From NCBI GenBank assembly GCA_963823525.1, contig CAWGLW010000006.1, positions 682,001 through 746,000 of the forward strand: 64,000 bases of DNA, in the 5' to 3' direction. Position 1 is the stretch's first letter, and the number at the start of each line of letters is the position of its first letter. Below the pieces are notes generated by a model. The model saw nothing but the letters and a program-made list of their open reading frames with translations, had not been told where the DNA came from and made no database searches. This stretch comes from CAWGLW01 sp963823525 (GTDB lineage Bacteria > Pseudomonadota > Gammaproteobacteria > Steroidobacterales > Steroidobacteraceae). The position numbers and the translations under genes were made by a program. Positions 44,168 to 56,782 of this stretch are shown here, piece by piece.

Positions 44168-46150
44168 ATGAACTACTTCGTTACTGGCGCTACGGGCTTC
44201 ATCGGCCGCTTCGTCGTCGAACGACTGCTCAAGCGCAAGAACTCGACCGTCTATGTCCTGATCCGGAAATCCTCGAAAGACAAATTCGAGCGCATGCGCG
44301 AATTGCTGGGCGCGGACAAAAACCGCCTGGTACCGGTCTGGGGCGATATCACAACGCCAGGACTGACCGCGAAAGCCAGCCAGTCGAAGCTGAAGGGGAA
44401 GATCAGCCACGTCTTTCACCTGGCCGCGGTATATGACATGAACATGGACGATGACACCGGCGATCGCGTCAACAACGAGGGCACTCGAAACCTTGTCGAG
44501 TTCACTAATGCCCTGGGTGGCGGCGTCACCTTGCATCACGTGAGCTCGGTGGCGGTTGCCGGAGGCAACTGGCACGGCGTGTTCAAGGAGAGCATGTTTG
44601 ACGAGGGGCAGGATACGTCGCATCCGTATTTCAGGACCAAGTTCCAGTCAGAGCAGATCGTCAGGGAAGAGTGCCAGGGCAAGTGGCGTGTCTATCGCCC
44701 GGGCGCCGTTGTCGGCTCATCGGTGACGGGCGAGATGGACAAGATCGACGGCCCCTACTACCTGTTTCCGACCGTCAAGAAGATCAGCGACACAGTTCCG
44801 AAGTGGTTGCCTTTGCTCGGCGTCGAAGGCGGCAAGATTCCGATTGCGCCCGTGGACTACGTGGCCGATGCAATCGTGGCGATCGCCCACAAGCGAGGCC
44901 TGGATGGCAAGGCTTTTCACCTGCTCCAGACACCGCAGGACAGCATGGGGCGGGTCATGGAAATCATTTTCGAGGCAGCCTACGGCCCCGGGTTCGCAAA
45001 GAAATTCGAACTGCCAGAGCTGCCGGAGATCGTGACCACCGGTTTGCGCGAAACCGCCAGGATACTGCCGCTGAAGTCCGCGGCACGACAGATGTCCAGA
45101 ACCATCGGCATTCCCGTCTCGGCGCTGGGCTATCTCACGAACAAGGCCACCTTTGATGACAAGGAGGCGCGGGCCGCACTGAAGGGAACCGGCATCGTGT
45201 GTCCCAAGCTGAAGGACTACGCGAAGGTGCTCTGGTCATACTGGGAGTCGCACCTGGACTATCCCGCTCCTACCCGAAAGGCGACCGTCAAGCTCGCCGG
45301 GAAAATCGTCATGGTGACCGGCGCCTCCAGCGGCATCGGCCTCGAATCGGCGCGAAAGTTTGCCGCCAACGGCGCGAAGGTCGTGCTCGTCGCACGCAGC
45401 CTGGACAAGCTAGAAGAAGCCGCAAGAGTCATCCGCGGGCACGGCGGAGATGCGCATCCGTACGCCTGCGACCTGAACGACATGGAAGCCATTGATGCGA
45501 TGGCGGACAAGGTTCTCCATGACCTGGGCCAGGTGGACATCCTGGTCAACAATGCCGGCCGTTCCATTCGGCGCGCGGTCATCGAGTCCGTGGACCGGTT
45601 CCACGACTTCGAGCGAACGATGCAGCTCAACTACTTCGGCGCTGTTCGGCTGATCAACCGGCTCTTGCCGTCAATGGTTGCGCACAAGAGCGGGCATATC
45701 ATCAACATTTCGAGCATCGGCGTGCTCGTCAATGGTCCGCGGTTCGCTGCCTATCTCGCCAGCAAGGCGGCACTGGATGCCTTCTCGCGCAGCCTCGCCT
45801 CAGAGGTCAAACCGTACAACATTGAAGTCTCGACCATTTACATGCCGCTGGTGCGCACGCCGATGATCGCCCCGACCAAGATCTACGACTACGTGCCGAC
45901 CTGGTCCGTCGATGGCGCCTCAGACCTGGTATTGAACACCGCGGTCAACCAGACCAAGCGGGTGAAGACCGCGCTCGGCACGACAATGGAAATGAGCTAC
46001 GCCGTGTGGCCGAAGGTCAACGACAACCTGCTGTCGCTGGGATTCAGGCTGTTTCCGTCGTCGGCCGCTGCCAGGGGCAAGAAGGGCGGCGACAAGCCGA
46101 GCCGCGAAACCATGGCCCTGGCCTACCTGCTCCGAGGCACGCACCTGTAG
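44168..46150 (+). CDS. Bifunctional fatty acyl-CoA reductase (alcohol-forming, Marinobacter type)
   Basis: A 660-residue fusion of two reductase folds. The N-terminal extended-SDR half has GATGFIGRF (residues 7-15), HLAAVYDM, a YFRTK active site and YRPGAVVGSS. The C-terminal classical-SDR half has TGASSGIG near residue 384, NNAGRSIRR, NISSIGV and YLASK. Length and domain order match the Marinobacter acyl-CoA reductase that reduces fatty acyl-CoA to fatty alcohol for wax-ester synthesis. No wax-ester synthase is in the window. No strong ribosome site precedes the ATG. Confidence 0.88.
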   Translation: MNYFVTGATGFIGRFVVERLLKRKNSTVYVLIRKSSKDKFERMRELLGADKNRLVPVWGDITTPGLTAKASQSKLKGKISHVFHLAAVYDMNMDDDTGDRVNNEGTRNLVEFTNALGGGVTLHHVSSVAVAGGNWHGVFKESMFDEGQDTSHPYFRTKFQSEQIVREECQGKWRVYRPGAVVGSSVTGEMDKIDGPYYLFPTVKKISDTVPKWLPLLGVEGGKIPIAPVDYVADAIVAIAHKRGLDGKAFHLLQTPQDSMGRVMEIIFEAAYGPGFAKKFELPELPEIVTTGLRETARILPLKSAARQMSRTIGIPVSALGYLTNKATFDDKEARAALKGTGIVCPKLKDYAKVLWSYWESHLDYPAPTRKATVKLAGKIVMVTGASSGIGLESARKFAANGAKVVLVARSLDKLEEAARVIRGHGGDAHPYACDLNDMEAIDAMADKVLHDLGQVDILVNNAGRSIRRAVIESVDRFHDFERTMQLNYFGAVRLINRLLPSMVAHKSGHIINISSIGVLVNGPRFAAYLASKAALDAFSRSLASEVKPYNIEVSTIYMPLVRTPMIAPTKIYDYVPTWSVDGASDLVLNTAVNQTKRVKTALGTTMEMSYAVWPKVNDNLLSLGFRLFPSSAAARGKKGGDKPSRETMALAYLLRGTHL

Positions 46151-46158
46151 CAGGCACC

Positions 46159-46299
46159 AATTCCGGGACAGTTTACTTAACTCCGGTCAGCCGGATTGGG
46201 CTCGCAATGCCGCTGCTGGCAGTTAGGTAAACTGTCCCGGAATTCGCGGATGGGGCTCTGAAAGCCGCTGCTGGCAGTTAAGTAAACTGTCCCGGAATT
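46159..46299. repeat. Cluster of three REP-like repeat arms
   Basis: A 24-base arm at 46159-46182 is matched in reverse complement at 46221-46244 (one mismatch) and 46276-46299 (perfect). The last two copies also share the 12 bases before them (GCCGCTGCTGGC), giving a 55-base tandem period. The unit is the same as at 41224-41303 and 48398-48421. It lies just after the acyl-CoA reductase stop and 18 bases from the TIR gene stop. Confidence 0.85.
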
Positions 46300-46317
46300 C
46301 GGAAGGGCAGACCGCGG

Positions 46318-48105
46318 TTATACCGGATTGTTGACCTGTTTATCGCCCCCGCCGGCCAAGCGCGCTTCGGCTGCAGCAACCATGGCCAGGTAACGCGGGT
46401 CGTCACGCAGCGAATCGAGGTCCGGATCGGCCTTGGTGTAGGGCAGGAAGGTATCGGTGATCGTTTCGAACACGGGGCCGAGCATGTCCAGCGCAGCTTC
46501 CTTGTCTTTCAGGTGCACGCTCAATGCGCACACGAAGTTGTAACGCATATTGAAGTTGTCCGGCTCGATCAAAAGAGCACGGTTCATACGCGACTTGGCG
46601 CGCTCTCCCTCCCCTAGCGCCGCAAGGGCGTAGGCGCTGTAGCCCGTAACCACGACGTTGTTCGGGTCATGGGCCAGGAGAAGCTCGGCACGTTTGAGCG
46701 CAAGCTCTGCGGCGCGTCGTGTGCCCGCGAGATCACCCAGGGCGGCGTAACAACTGGTCAGCATGCTGGCCGAATTGATGTCCGCGTCCATGAGCGACAC
46801 GGCTTTTTCGTAGTACCGAATAGCATCATCGTGTCGATGCAGCTGGTAGTTCAGACGCCCGGCCGAGCGATTGACTTCGTAGGATTCCGGGTTCAACTTG
46901 AGCGCTATTGCGACTTCCTCAGCCGCAGCACCTTCATGACCATCAGTCAGAAGAATTTCAGCCTTTACCGCGTGCGCTTCCGCGAGGTTGGGATTCAGCG
47001 TCAATGCACGTTCCACGGCTACCATGCCGTCCTCTGATTGCCCGCCTCTTGCCTCGCGAAGCTTCTTGTAGCCAATCGCCATCAGCGCCCAGGCCTGGGC
47101 ATAACCCGGGTCGATCTCGATGGTGCGGGCGCACAGACGTACGATCGCTTCCGCAGAGCGTACGTCGTATTCCTGACCGCCCACATAGGTCTGCCGTGCC
47201 ATCAGGTAGAGGTTGTGGGCCTCGGCATTGTCCGTACCGCGTCGCTCGATCGCCTTTTTTTCTTCGGGCATCAACGTAAGCTTCAACGCTTTGACGATGG
47301 CCTCCGAGATCTCGTCCTGCAGCGCAAAGATGTCGCTCGAATCACGGTCGTAGCGTTCGGCCCAGATGTGGTTGTTGGTTTCGCCGTCAATAAGCTGGGC
47401 GCTGATCCGCACCCGGCCGCCCGCCTTGCGAACGCTGCCTTCCAGCACGTGGCTGACTTTCATGTCACGCGCGACTTTGGGGATATCAACGTGCTTGTTC
47501 TTGTACATGAAGGCACTGTTGCGTGAAATGATCGCGAGTGCCGAGACCTTGCTCAGGTCCGTGATTACATCCTCGGTAATGCCGTCGCTGAAATACTCCT
47601 GCTCCGGGTCGCCGCTCATGTTCGTGAACGGCAGTACGCAGATCGTGAATCGCGGGGTCGCCTTGTCGGATGATGACCCAGAGCCGTCCGCCGGACTCAC
47701 GGCCCTGGCCGGCGCGCGCGCGATCATCGCACCCAGCGCGTGCAGAAACTCCTTTGCCTGCGGGCTTGCAGGATCTTCTGCCCAGCCGTCGAGATCCGTG
47801 GTATGGATGGCACGCACGTCCATTGGCAGGCGCGCATTGTCGAACCGCACAGGCACCAGGATGCCACGATCGGCCGCCTCGCGTGCTTCGCCCCGCACCC
47901 AGCGCGAGGCCACCGAGGTCGGCGTCCAGACGACCATCACCGCCTTGGCGGCGTCGATCTCCGCATCGATCTGGTCGTCAAATTCCTGGCCTGGCGTGAT
48001 TTCCGGGTCCCACCAGACTGTCCAGCCTTTCGCCACGATGGCGGCCACCAGCGGCGCGACTCGGGCTCTGTCGCTACGAGCGTAGGAAACGAAGACATCA
48101 GCCAT
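46318..48105 (-). CDS. TIR domain-FlgO-like domain-TPR protein
   Basis: A 595-residue protein. The TIR domain covers residues 1 to about 130: MADVFVSYARSD, WWDPEITPGQEFDDQI, and SRWVRGEA, where Glu73 fits the NADase catalytic position. Residues about 153-275 form a FlgO/TolB-N-like domain common in CadC- and adenylate-cyclase-like proteins (ICVLPFTNMSGDPEQEYFSDGITED, VSHVLEGSVRK, IWAERYDR). At least five TPR-like helix pairs fill the rest. No membrane helix is seen. It may be an NAD-consuming stress or defence sensor, or a signalling scaffold. The ATG at 48105 was chosen at the domain start. Confidence 0.82.
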   Translation of the reverse strand: MADVFVSYARSDRARVAPLVAAIVAKGWTVWWDPEITPGQEFDDQIDAEIDAAKAVMVVWTPTSVASRWVRGEAREAADRGILVPVRFDNARLPMDVRAIHTTDLDGWAEDPASPQAKEFLHALGAMIARAPARAVSPADGSGSSSDKATPRFTICVLPFTNMSGDPEQEYFSDGITEDVITDLSKVSALAIISRNSAFMYKNKHVDIPKVARDMKVSHVLEGSVRKAGGRVRISAQLIDGETNNHIWAERYDRDSSDIFALQDEISEAIVKALKLTLMPEEKKAIERRGTDNAEAHNLYLMARQTYVGGQEYDVRSAEAIVRLCARTIEIDPGYAQAWALMAIGYKKLREARGGQSEDGMVAVERALTLNPNLAEAHAVKAEILLTDGHEGAAAEEVAIALKLNPESYEVNRSAGRLNYQLHRHDDAIRYYEKAVSLMDADINSASMLTSCYAALGDLAGTRRAAELALKRAELLLAHDPNNVVVTGYSAYALAALGEGERAKSRMNRALLIEPDNFNMRYNFVCALSVHLKDKEAALDMLGPVFETITDTFLPYTKADPDLDSLRDDPRYLAMVAAAEARLAGGGDKQVNNPV

Positions 48106-48397
48106 ACGTGTCGGGCTCCGGAGGCATGTATCTACCCGTATGATTTGGCCGCCAAGCATAACCCAGAGCGGGTTATCACATGCAGCGGGCAAGATTTTTC
48201 GCCTCCGGCGTGACCGGTGAGCCAGCCCCCGCAGTCCGGCGGACACAGGCTGGCGATTCCCCGGCCTGGGAAGGGTACCAACGGAAGCCGGGCAATCCCA
48301 CTCACCCTACGCTTCGCTCGACGAGTGCCTGCAGAGTGGCCGGCTACGGTCGTCGCCGCCTGCGTACCTTCAAGCGAAAGCTCAGGGAAAGCGCAGC

Positions 48398-48421
48398 AGT
48401 TAAGTAAACTGTCCCGGAATT
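48398..48421. repeat. Single REP-like repeat arm near the rrn terminator
   Basis: The 24 bases AGTTAAGTAAACTGTCCCGG plus AATT are identical to 46276-46299 and in the same orientation. The TIR-TPR gene lies between the two copies. The stretch 48106-48397 contains no convincing gene. Confidence 0.85.
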
Positions 48422-48424
48422 GAA

Positions 48425-48460
48425 AAGAAAAAACCCCCGATGGATTGCTCCATCGGGGGT
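48425..48460 (-). terminator. Rho-independent terminator of the rRNA operon
   Basis: A perfect 12-base stem (ACCCCCGATGGA/TCCATCGGGGGT, loop of four) is followed on the minus strand by TTTTTTCTTTTC. It lies 15 bases past the 5S rRNA end. Confidence 0.93.
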
Positions 48461-48474
48461 CTTCGTTCAAAAGC

Positions 48475-48589
48475 CTGGCAGTGACCTACTCTCACATGAC
48501 CACGGGGCCACACTACCATCGGCGCTGAGCGTTTTCACTTCCGAGTTCGGAATGGGATCGGGTGGTTCCCGCTCGCTATTGCCGCCAGG
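48475..48589 (-). rRNA. rrf: 5S ribosomal RNA
   Basis: About 115 bases. The 5' end CCTGGCGGCAATAGCG and 3' end GAGAGTAGGTCACTGCCAGG form the closing helix, and the internal CCGAACTCGGAAGTGAAA is the conserved 5S core. Ends are approximate by a few bases. Confidence 0.95.
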
Positions 48590-48720
48590 CAAACTGGCTC
48601 ACGCACCCCTCACAGGGGCGATGAATTAGATTTGGGTAAGGACGCATGCGTGTCGCTTCGAGCGATACGCGCTGACTCACGCCAATGGCTGAATAAATCC
48701 AGACCGATTGGGTGTTATAT

Positions 48721-51622
<2,902 letters not shown>

Positions 51623-51735
51623 ATATAACCCCAATCGTTCTGGAGCATATGTCTTTGCTGATATCTCTACGAATGCGACACGCATGCGAATCACAAGTTG
51701 AATCAACTTGATCCTCGGCGTCATACCCAAATCTA

Positions 51736-51748
51736 TTTTTAAAGAACA
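51736..51748 (-). promoter_or_regulatory. boxA-like antitermination motif before 23S
   Basis: Minus-strand TGTTCTTTAAAAA resembles the rrn boxA (TGCTCTTTAACAA in E. coli) in the tRNA-Ala to 23S spacer, where boxA is expected. Confidence 0.6.
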
Positions 51749-51842
51749 GCGCACGGGGCCTTCCCCGTTGCGTGAGACCACGCATGAATCGCATCAAGCG
51801 AAACGGTGCATGCGTGGTATCGCGCACCTCGGTGGCAGGACA

Positions 51843-51918
51843 TGGTGGAGCCAGCCGGGATCGAACCGGCGACCTCCTGCTTGCAAAGCAGGCGCTCTCC
51901 CAGCTGAGCTATGGCCCC
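51843..51918 (-). tRNA. tRNA-Ala (anticodon TGC)
   Basis: 76 bases with encoded CCA: GGGGCCATAGCTCAGCTGGG, anticodon loop TTTGCAA (TGC), T arm CCGGTTCGATCCCGG. Spacer tRNA of the rrn operon. Confidence 0.97.
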
Positions 51919-51923
51919 ATGAC

Positions 51924-52000
<77 letters not shown>

Positions 52001-52046
52001 GAGGTTCGAGTCTGAGTCCCCGGTGATCAGTCCAGCCTCCAGGGCA

Positions 52047-52076
52047 CGAAACAGGTAACTTGAGTGGGAACTCGCG
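52047..52076 (-). other. 16S processing stem, 3' arm (partner 53728-53757)
   Basis: Thirty bases (CGAAACAGGTAACTTGAGTG... on the plus strand) are complementary, with two mismatches, to 53728-53757 on the other side of 16S. This is the long helix cut by RNase III. Confidence 0.85.
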
Positions 52077-52106
52077 CACGAACGAAGCTCGCGCTTGAGG
52101 TCTCTT

Positions 52107-53641
<1,535 letters not shown>

Positions 53642-53758
53642 TGAAGTCTTTCGACTCTAGTTCGGAGAGTAGACCCAAAACCCAACTGGCTTTGGATACT
53701 CACCGTCTTGCGTTCACAGACGCTCGACGCGAGTTCCCACACAAATTACCTGTTTCGA

Positions 53759-53771
53759 TTCTTAAAGAACG
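53759..53771 (-). promoter_or_regulatory. boxA-like antitermination motif in the 16S leader
   Basis: Minus-strand CGTTCTTTAAGAA lies about 120 bases upstream of 16S and about 30 bases after the promoter -10, the usual site of the rrn leader boxA. Confidence 0.6.
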
Positions 53772-53801
53772 GCCACGGCGCGGAGCCGAGGCAGACCGCT
53801 A

Positions 53802-53829
53802 ATTATGCGGCATTCCTTCTGCTTGTCAA
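53802..53829 (-). promoter_or_regulatory. rRNA operon promoter
   Basis: A consensus -35 TTGACA (53824-53829) and -10 CATAAT (53802-53807) are separated by 16 bases. A GC-rich discriminator (GCGGTCTGCC) follows, as in stringently controlled rrn promoters. The rest of 53642-54003 holds the leader and the tyrS downstream region, with no gene. Confidence 0.85.
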
Positions 53830-54003
53830 TAGACCCGAGCCGATTTACTGGCTCGTTTTTGTGACCGGACCGAATCCGCAGGGGCCAGACTCGTCGAGGA
53901 AGGGCGCGCAGTATAGCCGCGGATTCCGGCCCGTCAACAGGCATCGACAAAACTATTTGTCTGCGGCTTCCGATGCGTCGCTGAAGTGCCTTGAAAAGCG
54001 ACT

Positions 54004-55206
54004 TCAGCCGGTGATCGTGACCCGCGCGAAACGCCGCTTGCCAACCTGAAAAACATGCCTGGAACCCTCGGCAAAGGTGGCGCCGGCGTCGTCAACCCGC
54101 TCGCCGTCGACTCGCACGGCACCCTGCTTGAGTTGCCGATTCGCTTCGCTGGTGCTGGGCACCAGGCCTGCCGCCTTCAGCAACTGGGCGATCGGCAGCG
54201 GACCGTCCGGCGAGTGCAGCGTCAGTTCATCCATGTTCTCGGGCGCCGCGCCGCGCTGGAACCTGGCGACGAACGCCTCGCGCGCGCGGACGCCTGCGCC
54301 CTCGCCGTGGAAGCGATTGACGATTTCTTCGCCGAGTTCGAACTTGACGTCGCGCGGGTTGCGCCCTTCATGCACGGCCCGTTTCAACGCATCGATGTCG
54401 GTGCTTGAGCGAAACGACAGCAGGTCGAAGTAGCGCCACATCAGGTCGTCGGATATTGACATCAACTTGCCGAACATTTCGTCCGGCGGCTCGGTGATAC
54501 CCACGTAGTTGCCCAGGGACTTCGACATCTTGTTAATACCGTCGAGACCTTCGAGCAACGGCATCGTGATAACAACCTGCGGCTCCTGGCCATAGGCGGC
54601 CTGCAGTTGCCGGCCGACCAGCAGGTTGAACTTCTGGTCCGTACCGCCGAGTTCCACGTCCGCCTCGAGTGCAACCGAGTCGTATCCCTGAACCAGTGGA
54701 TATAGAAATTCGTGGATCGAGATCGGCTGGCCGGACCGATAACGCCGGGCGAAGTCGTCACGCTCCAGCATACGGGCCACGGTATGCCGTGCCGCAAGCC
54801 CGATCAGGCCTTCCGCGCCCATCGCCGACATCCATCGCGAATTGAATTCGACCCGGGTTTGCTCAGCGTCGAGAATCTTGAAGATCTGCGCCTGGTAGGT
54901 TTCCGCGTTGGCCGCCACGTCTTCCGGCGTCAACGCGGGACGGGTTGCGTTACGGCCGGTCGGGTCACCGATCAGCCCCGTGAAGTCGCCGATCAGGAAA
55001 ATCACCTCGTGTCCGAGCCGCTGGAACGCCGCCATCTTGTTAATCAGCACGGTGTGACCGAGATGCAGGTCCGGCGCGGTCGGATCAAAACCCGCCTTTA
55101 TCCGCAGTGGCCGGGCCTGGCCCAGCTTGGTCCGCAGATCGGCCTCAAGCAGGATTTCATCCGCGCCGCGACGCAGTTCGACAAGCTGTTTTTCGGCTGG
55201 GAGCAT
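54004..55206 (-). CDS. tyrS: Tyrosyl-tRNA synthetase
   Basis: A 400-residue class I synthetase. HLGH (residues 48-51) and KMSKS (226-230) are intact, GFDPTAPDLHLGHTVL is typical of bacterial TyrRS of the longer type, and an S4-like RNA-binding domain (LLKAAGLVPSTSEANRQLKQGAVRVDG) closes the protein. It is followed by the rrn operon on the same strand and diverges from the M23 peptidase gene. Confidence 0.96.
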   Translation of the reverse strand: MLPAEKQLVELRRGADEILLEADLRTKLGQARPLRIKAGFDPTAPDLHLGHTVLINKMAAFQRLGHEVIFLIGDFTGLIGDPTGRNATRPALTPEDVAANAETYQAQIFKILDAEQTRVEFNSRWMSAMGAEGLIGLAARHTVARMLERDDFARRYRSGQPISIHEFLYPLVQGYDSVALEADVELGGTDQKFNLLVGRQLQAAYGQEPQVVITMPLLEGLDGINKMSKSLGNYVGITEPPDEMFGKLMSISDDLMWRYFDLLSFRSSTDIDALKRAVHEGRNPRDVKFELGEEIVNRFHGEGAGVRAREAFVARFQRGAAPENMDELTLHSPDGPLPIAQLLKAAGLVPSTSEANRQLKQGAVRVDGERVDDAGATFAEGSRHVFQVGKRRFARVTITG

Positions 55207-55413
55207 CTTCGAAGACCACTCAAAAAAGCGAGGCTGGCGGACTGTAGGGGCTGCGGCTCACACGGGCAATCGCCGATCAGCCGCGACCATCATCACATTT
55301 CCGAGATTCCCGTCGCAAACACCTGAAAAAATGCAGGAAAAGCAGCCCCCAGACTGTTGACGCCGAGGATGAGCAGCACTAACTTACTTCCCCTCGTGAG
55401 GGGGTAACTTTCT

Positions 55414-56757
55414 TTGCATAATACTGATACAGACCGTCAGCATCGGGGCTCGACGGCCATCGCTGGCGACCGACGTGGCTGGCTGATGGCCGGCATGGGG
55501 TTCCCGTTTGTCATCGCGGCCGCGGGCTTACTGGCCATGCGCACGCCGGAGCCGGTGACGCCGCCGTCCGTCGACCTCACGCCTCGCCTGGCCACGACGG
55601 CAGAGCCCATCGAGGACGCGACACCTGAGATCGTCCCTGAGACGCCCGCCCCGGACAGCATCGAAGTCACCGTGCAGCGCAATGACACGATGGACCGGAT
55701 CTTTCGCGGCGCCGGGATTGACATCGCGACGCTGGCCGAACTGCGCAACCTGCCAGGTGCCCGTAAGGCACTGGACCTGCTGCGACCCGGCGATATCATC
55801 GAGCTGACCAGCCTCAACGGCGTCCTGCATTCGCTGAACAGGCAGATCAGCGATACGCTGACGCTGTCGATTTCGCGGGCCGAGGAAGGCTACGCGGTGA
55901 ACTACATAGAGAACCCCCTGGAAGTCCAGGTGGTGCAGAGCGGTGCCCGCATTGAGTCCTCCCTTTTCGAGGCCGGTCAGGACGCCGGCATTTCGCCCGA
56001 GGTCATCATGACCCTCGCGAATCGTATTTTCAGCTGGGATATCGACTTCGCACTGGATATCCGCAAAGGCGACGAGTTCAAGGTCCTCTATGAAAGGACC
56101 TTCCAGGACGGTGAGTTCGTAGGCGACGGGCGTGTGCTCGCGGCGGAGTTCATCAACAAAGGTAAGAAACATCGCGCCGTCTGGTTCGAATCGGGCGACG
56201 GCGAAGTCAGCGGCTATTTCACGCCGGAAGGACGCAGCATGCGCAAGGCGTTCCTGCGCGCCCCGCTTGATTTCACGCGCGTCAGCTCATCGTTCAACCC
56301 GCGTCGCCGACACCCGATCAGTGGCAAGGTGCGCGCTCACAAGGGCATCGACTACGCCGCCGCCACGGGCACCCCGATCAAGGCGGCCGGTGACGGTCGT
56401 GTGATTTTTGCCGGTCGCAAGGGTGGTTATGGCAACGCGGTAATCCTCCAGCACCGCAACGGGGTTACCACGCTGTACGGCCACATGTCACGATTCAGTA
56501 AGGTTGCCCGCAGCGGGCGCAGCATCAAGCAGGGCCAGACCATAGGCTTCGTGGGAGCCACGGGTGCCGCAACGGGACCTCATCTGCACTACGAGTATCG
56601 CGTCAACGGTGTGCACAAGAATCCTGCCGGCATCAAGCTGCCCAACATCGAGATTCCGCCCGCCTACCGGGCCGAGTTCGATGGCAAAGCAGAGACAGCG
56701 CTGGCGCGGCTCGAACTCACCGGAGGCGACCGCACAGAGTCCTTTGCCAGCCAGTGA
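55414..56757 (+). CDS. M23-family peptidoglycan metallopeptidase (MepM/YebA-like)
   Basis: A 447-residue envelope peptidase. One N-terminal membrane anchor (MGFPFVIAAAGLLAMR), a Pro/Glu-rich linker, a LysM/OapA-like domain (VQRNDTMDRIFRGAG, LRPGDIIEL), then the M23 core with HKGIDYAA, GGYGNAVILQH, YGHMS and GPHLHYEYR: the zinc-binding His/Asp and His residues are present. It cuts D,D-crosslinks. The frame starts at a TTG with GAGGGGG upstream; an ATG 24 codons in is possible. The gene sits opposite tyrS, a common gammaproteobacterial arrangement. Confidence 0.93.
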   Translation: MHNTDTDRQHRGSTAIAGDRRGWLMAGMGFPFVIAAAGLLAMRTPEPVTPPSVDLTPRLATTAEPIEDATPEIVPETPAPDSIEVTVQRNDTMDRIFRGAGIDIATLAELRNLPGARKALDLLRPGDIIELTSLNGVLHSLNRQISDTLTLSISRAEEGYAVNYIENPLEVQVVQSGARIESSLFEAGQDAGISPEVIMTLANRIFSWDIDFALDIRKGDEFKVLYERTFQDGEFVGDGRVLAAEFINKGKKHRAVWFESGDGEVSGYFTPEGRSMRKAFLRAPLDFTRVSSSFNPRRRHPISGKVRAHKGIDYAAATGTPIKAAGDGRVIFAGRKGGYGNAVILQHRNGVTTLYGHMSRFSKVARSGRSIKQGQTIGFVGATGAATGPHLHYEYRVNGVHKNPAGIKLPNIEIPPAYRAEFDGKAETALARLELTGGDRTESFASQ

Positions 56758-56782
56758 GCCGGCGCTTCACCAGATTACCCGC

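Noticed and set aside
53836..53860. Hairpin CGAGCC/GGCTCG followed by TTTTT on the plus strand
   Set aside because: No plus-strand gene ends there, and on the minus strand it is just upstream of the rrn promoter without a T run.
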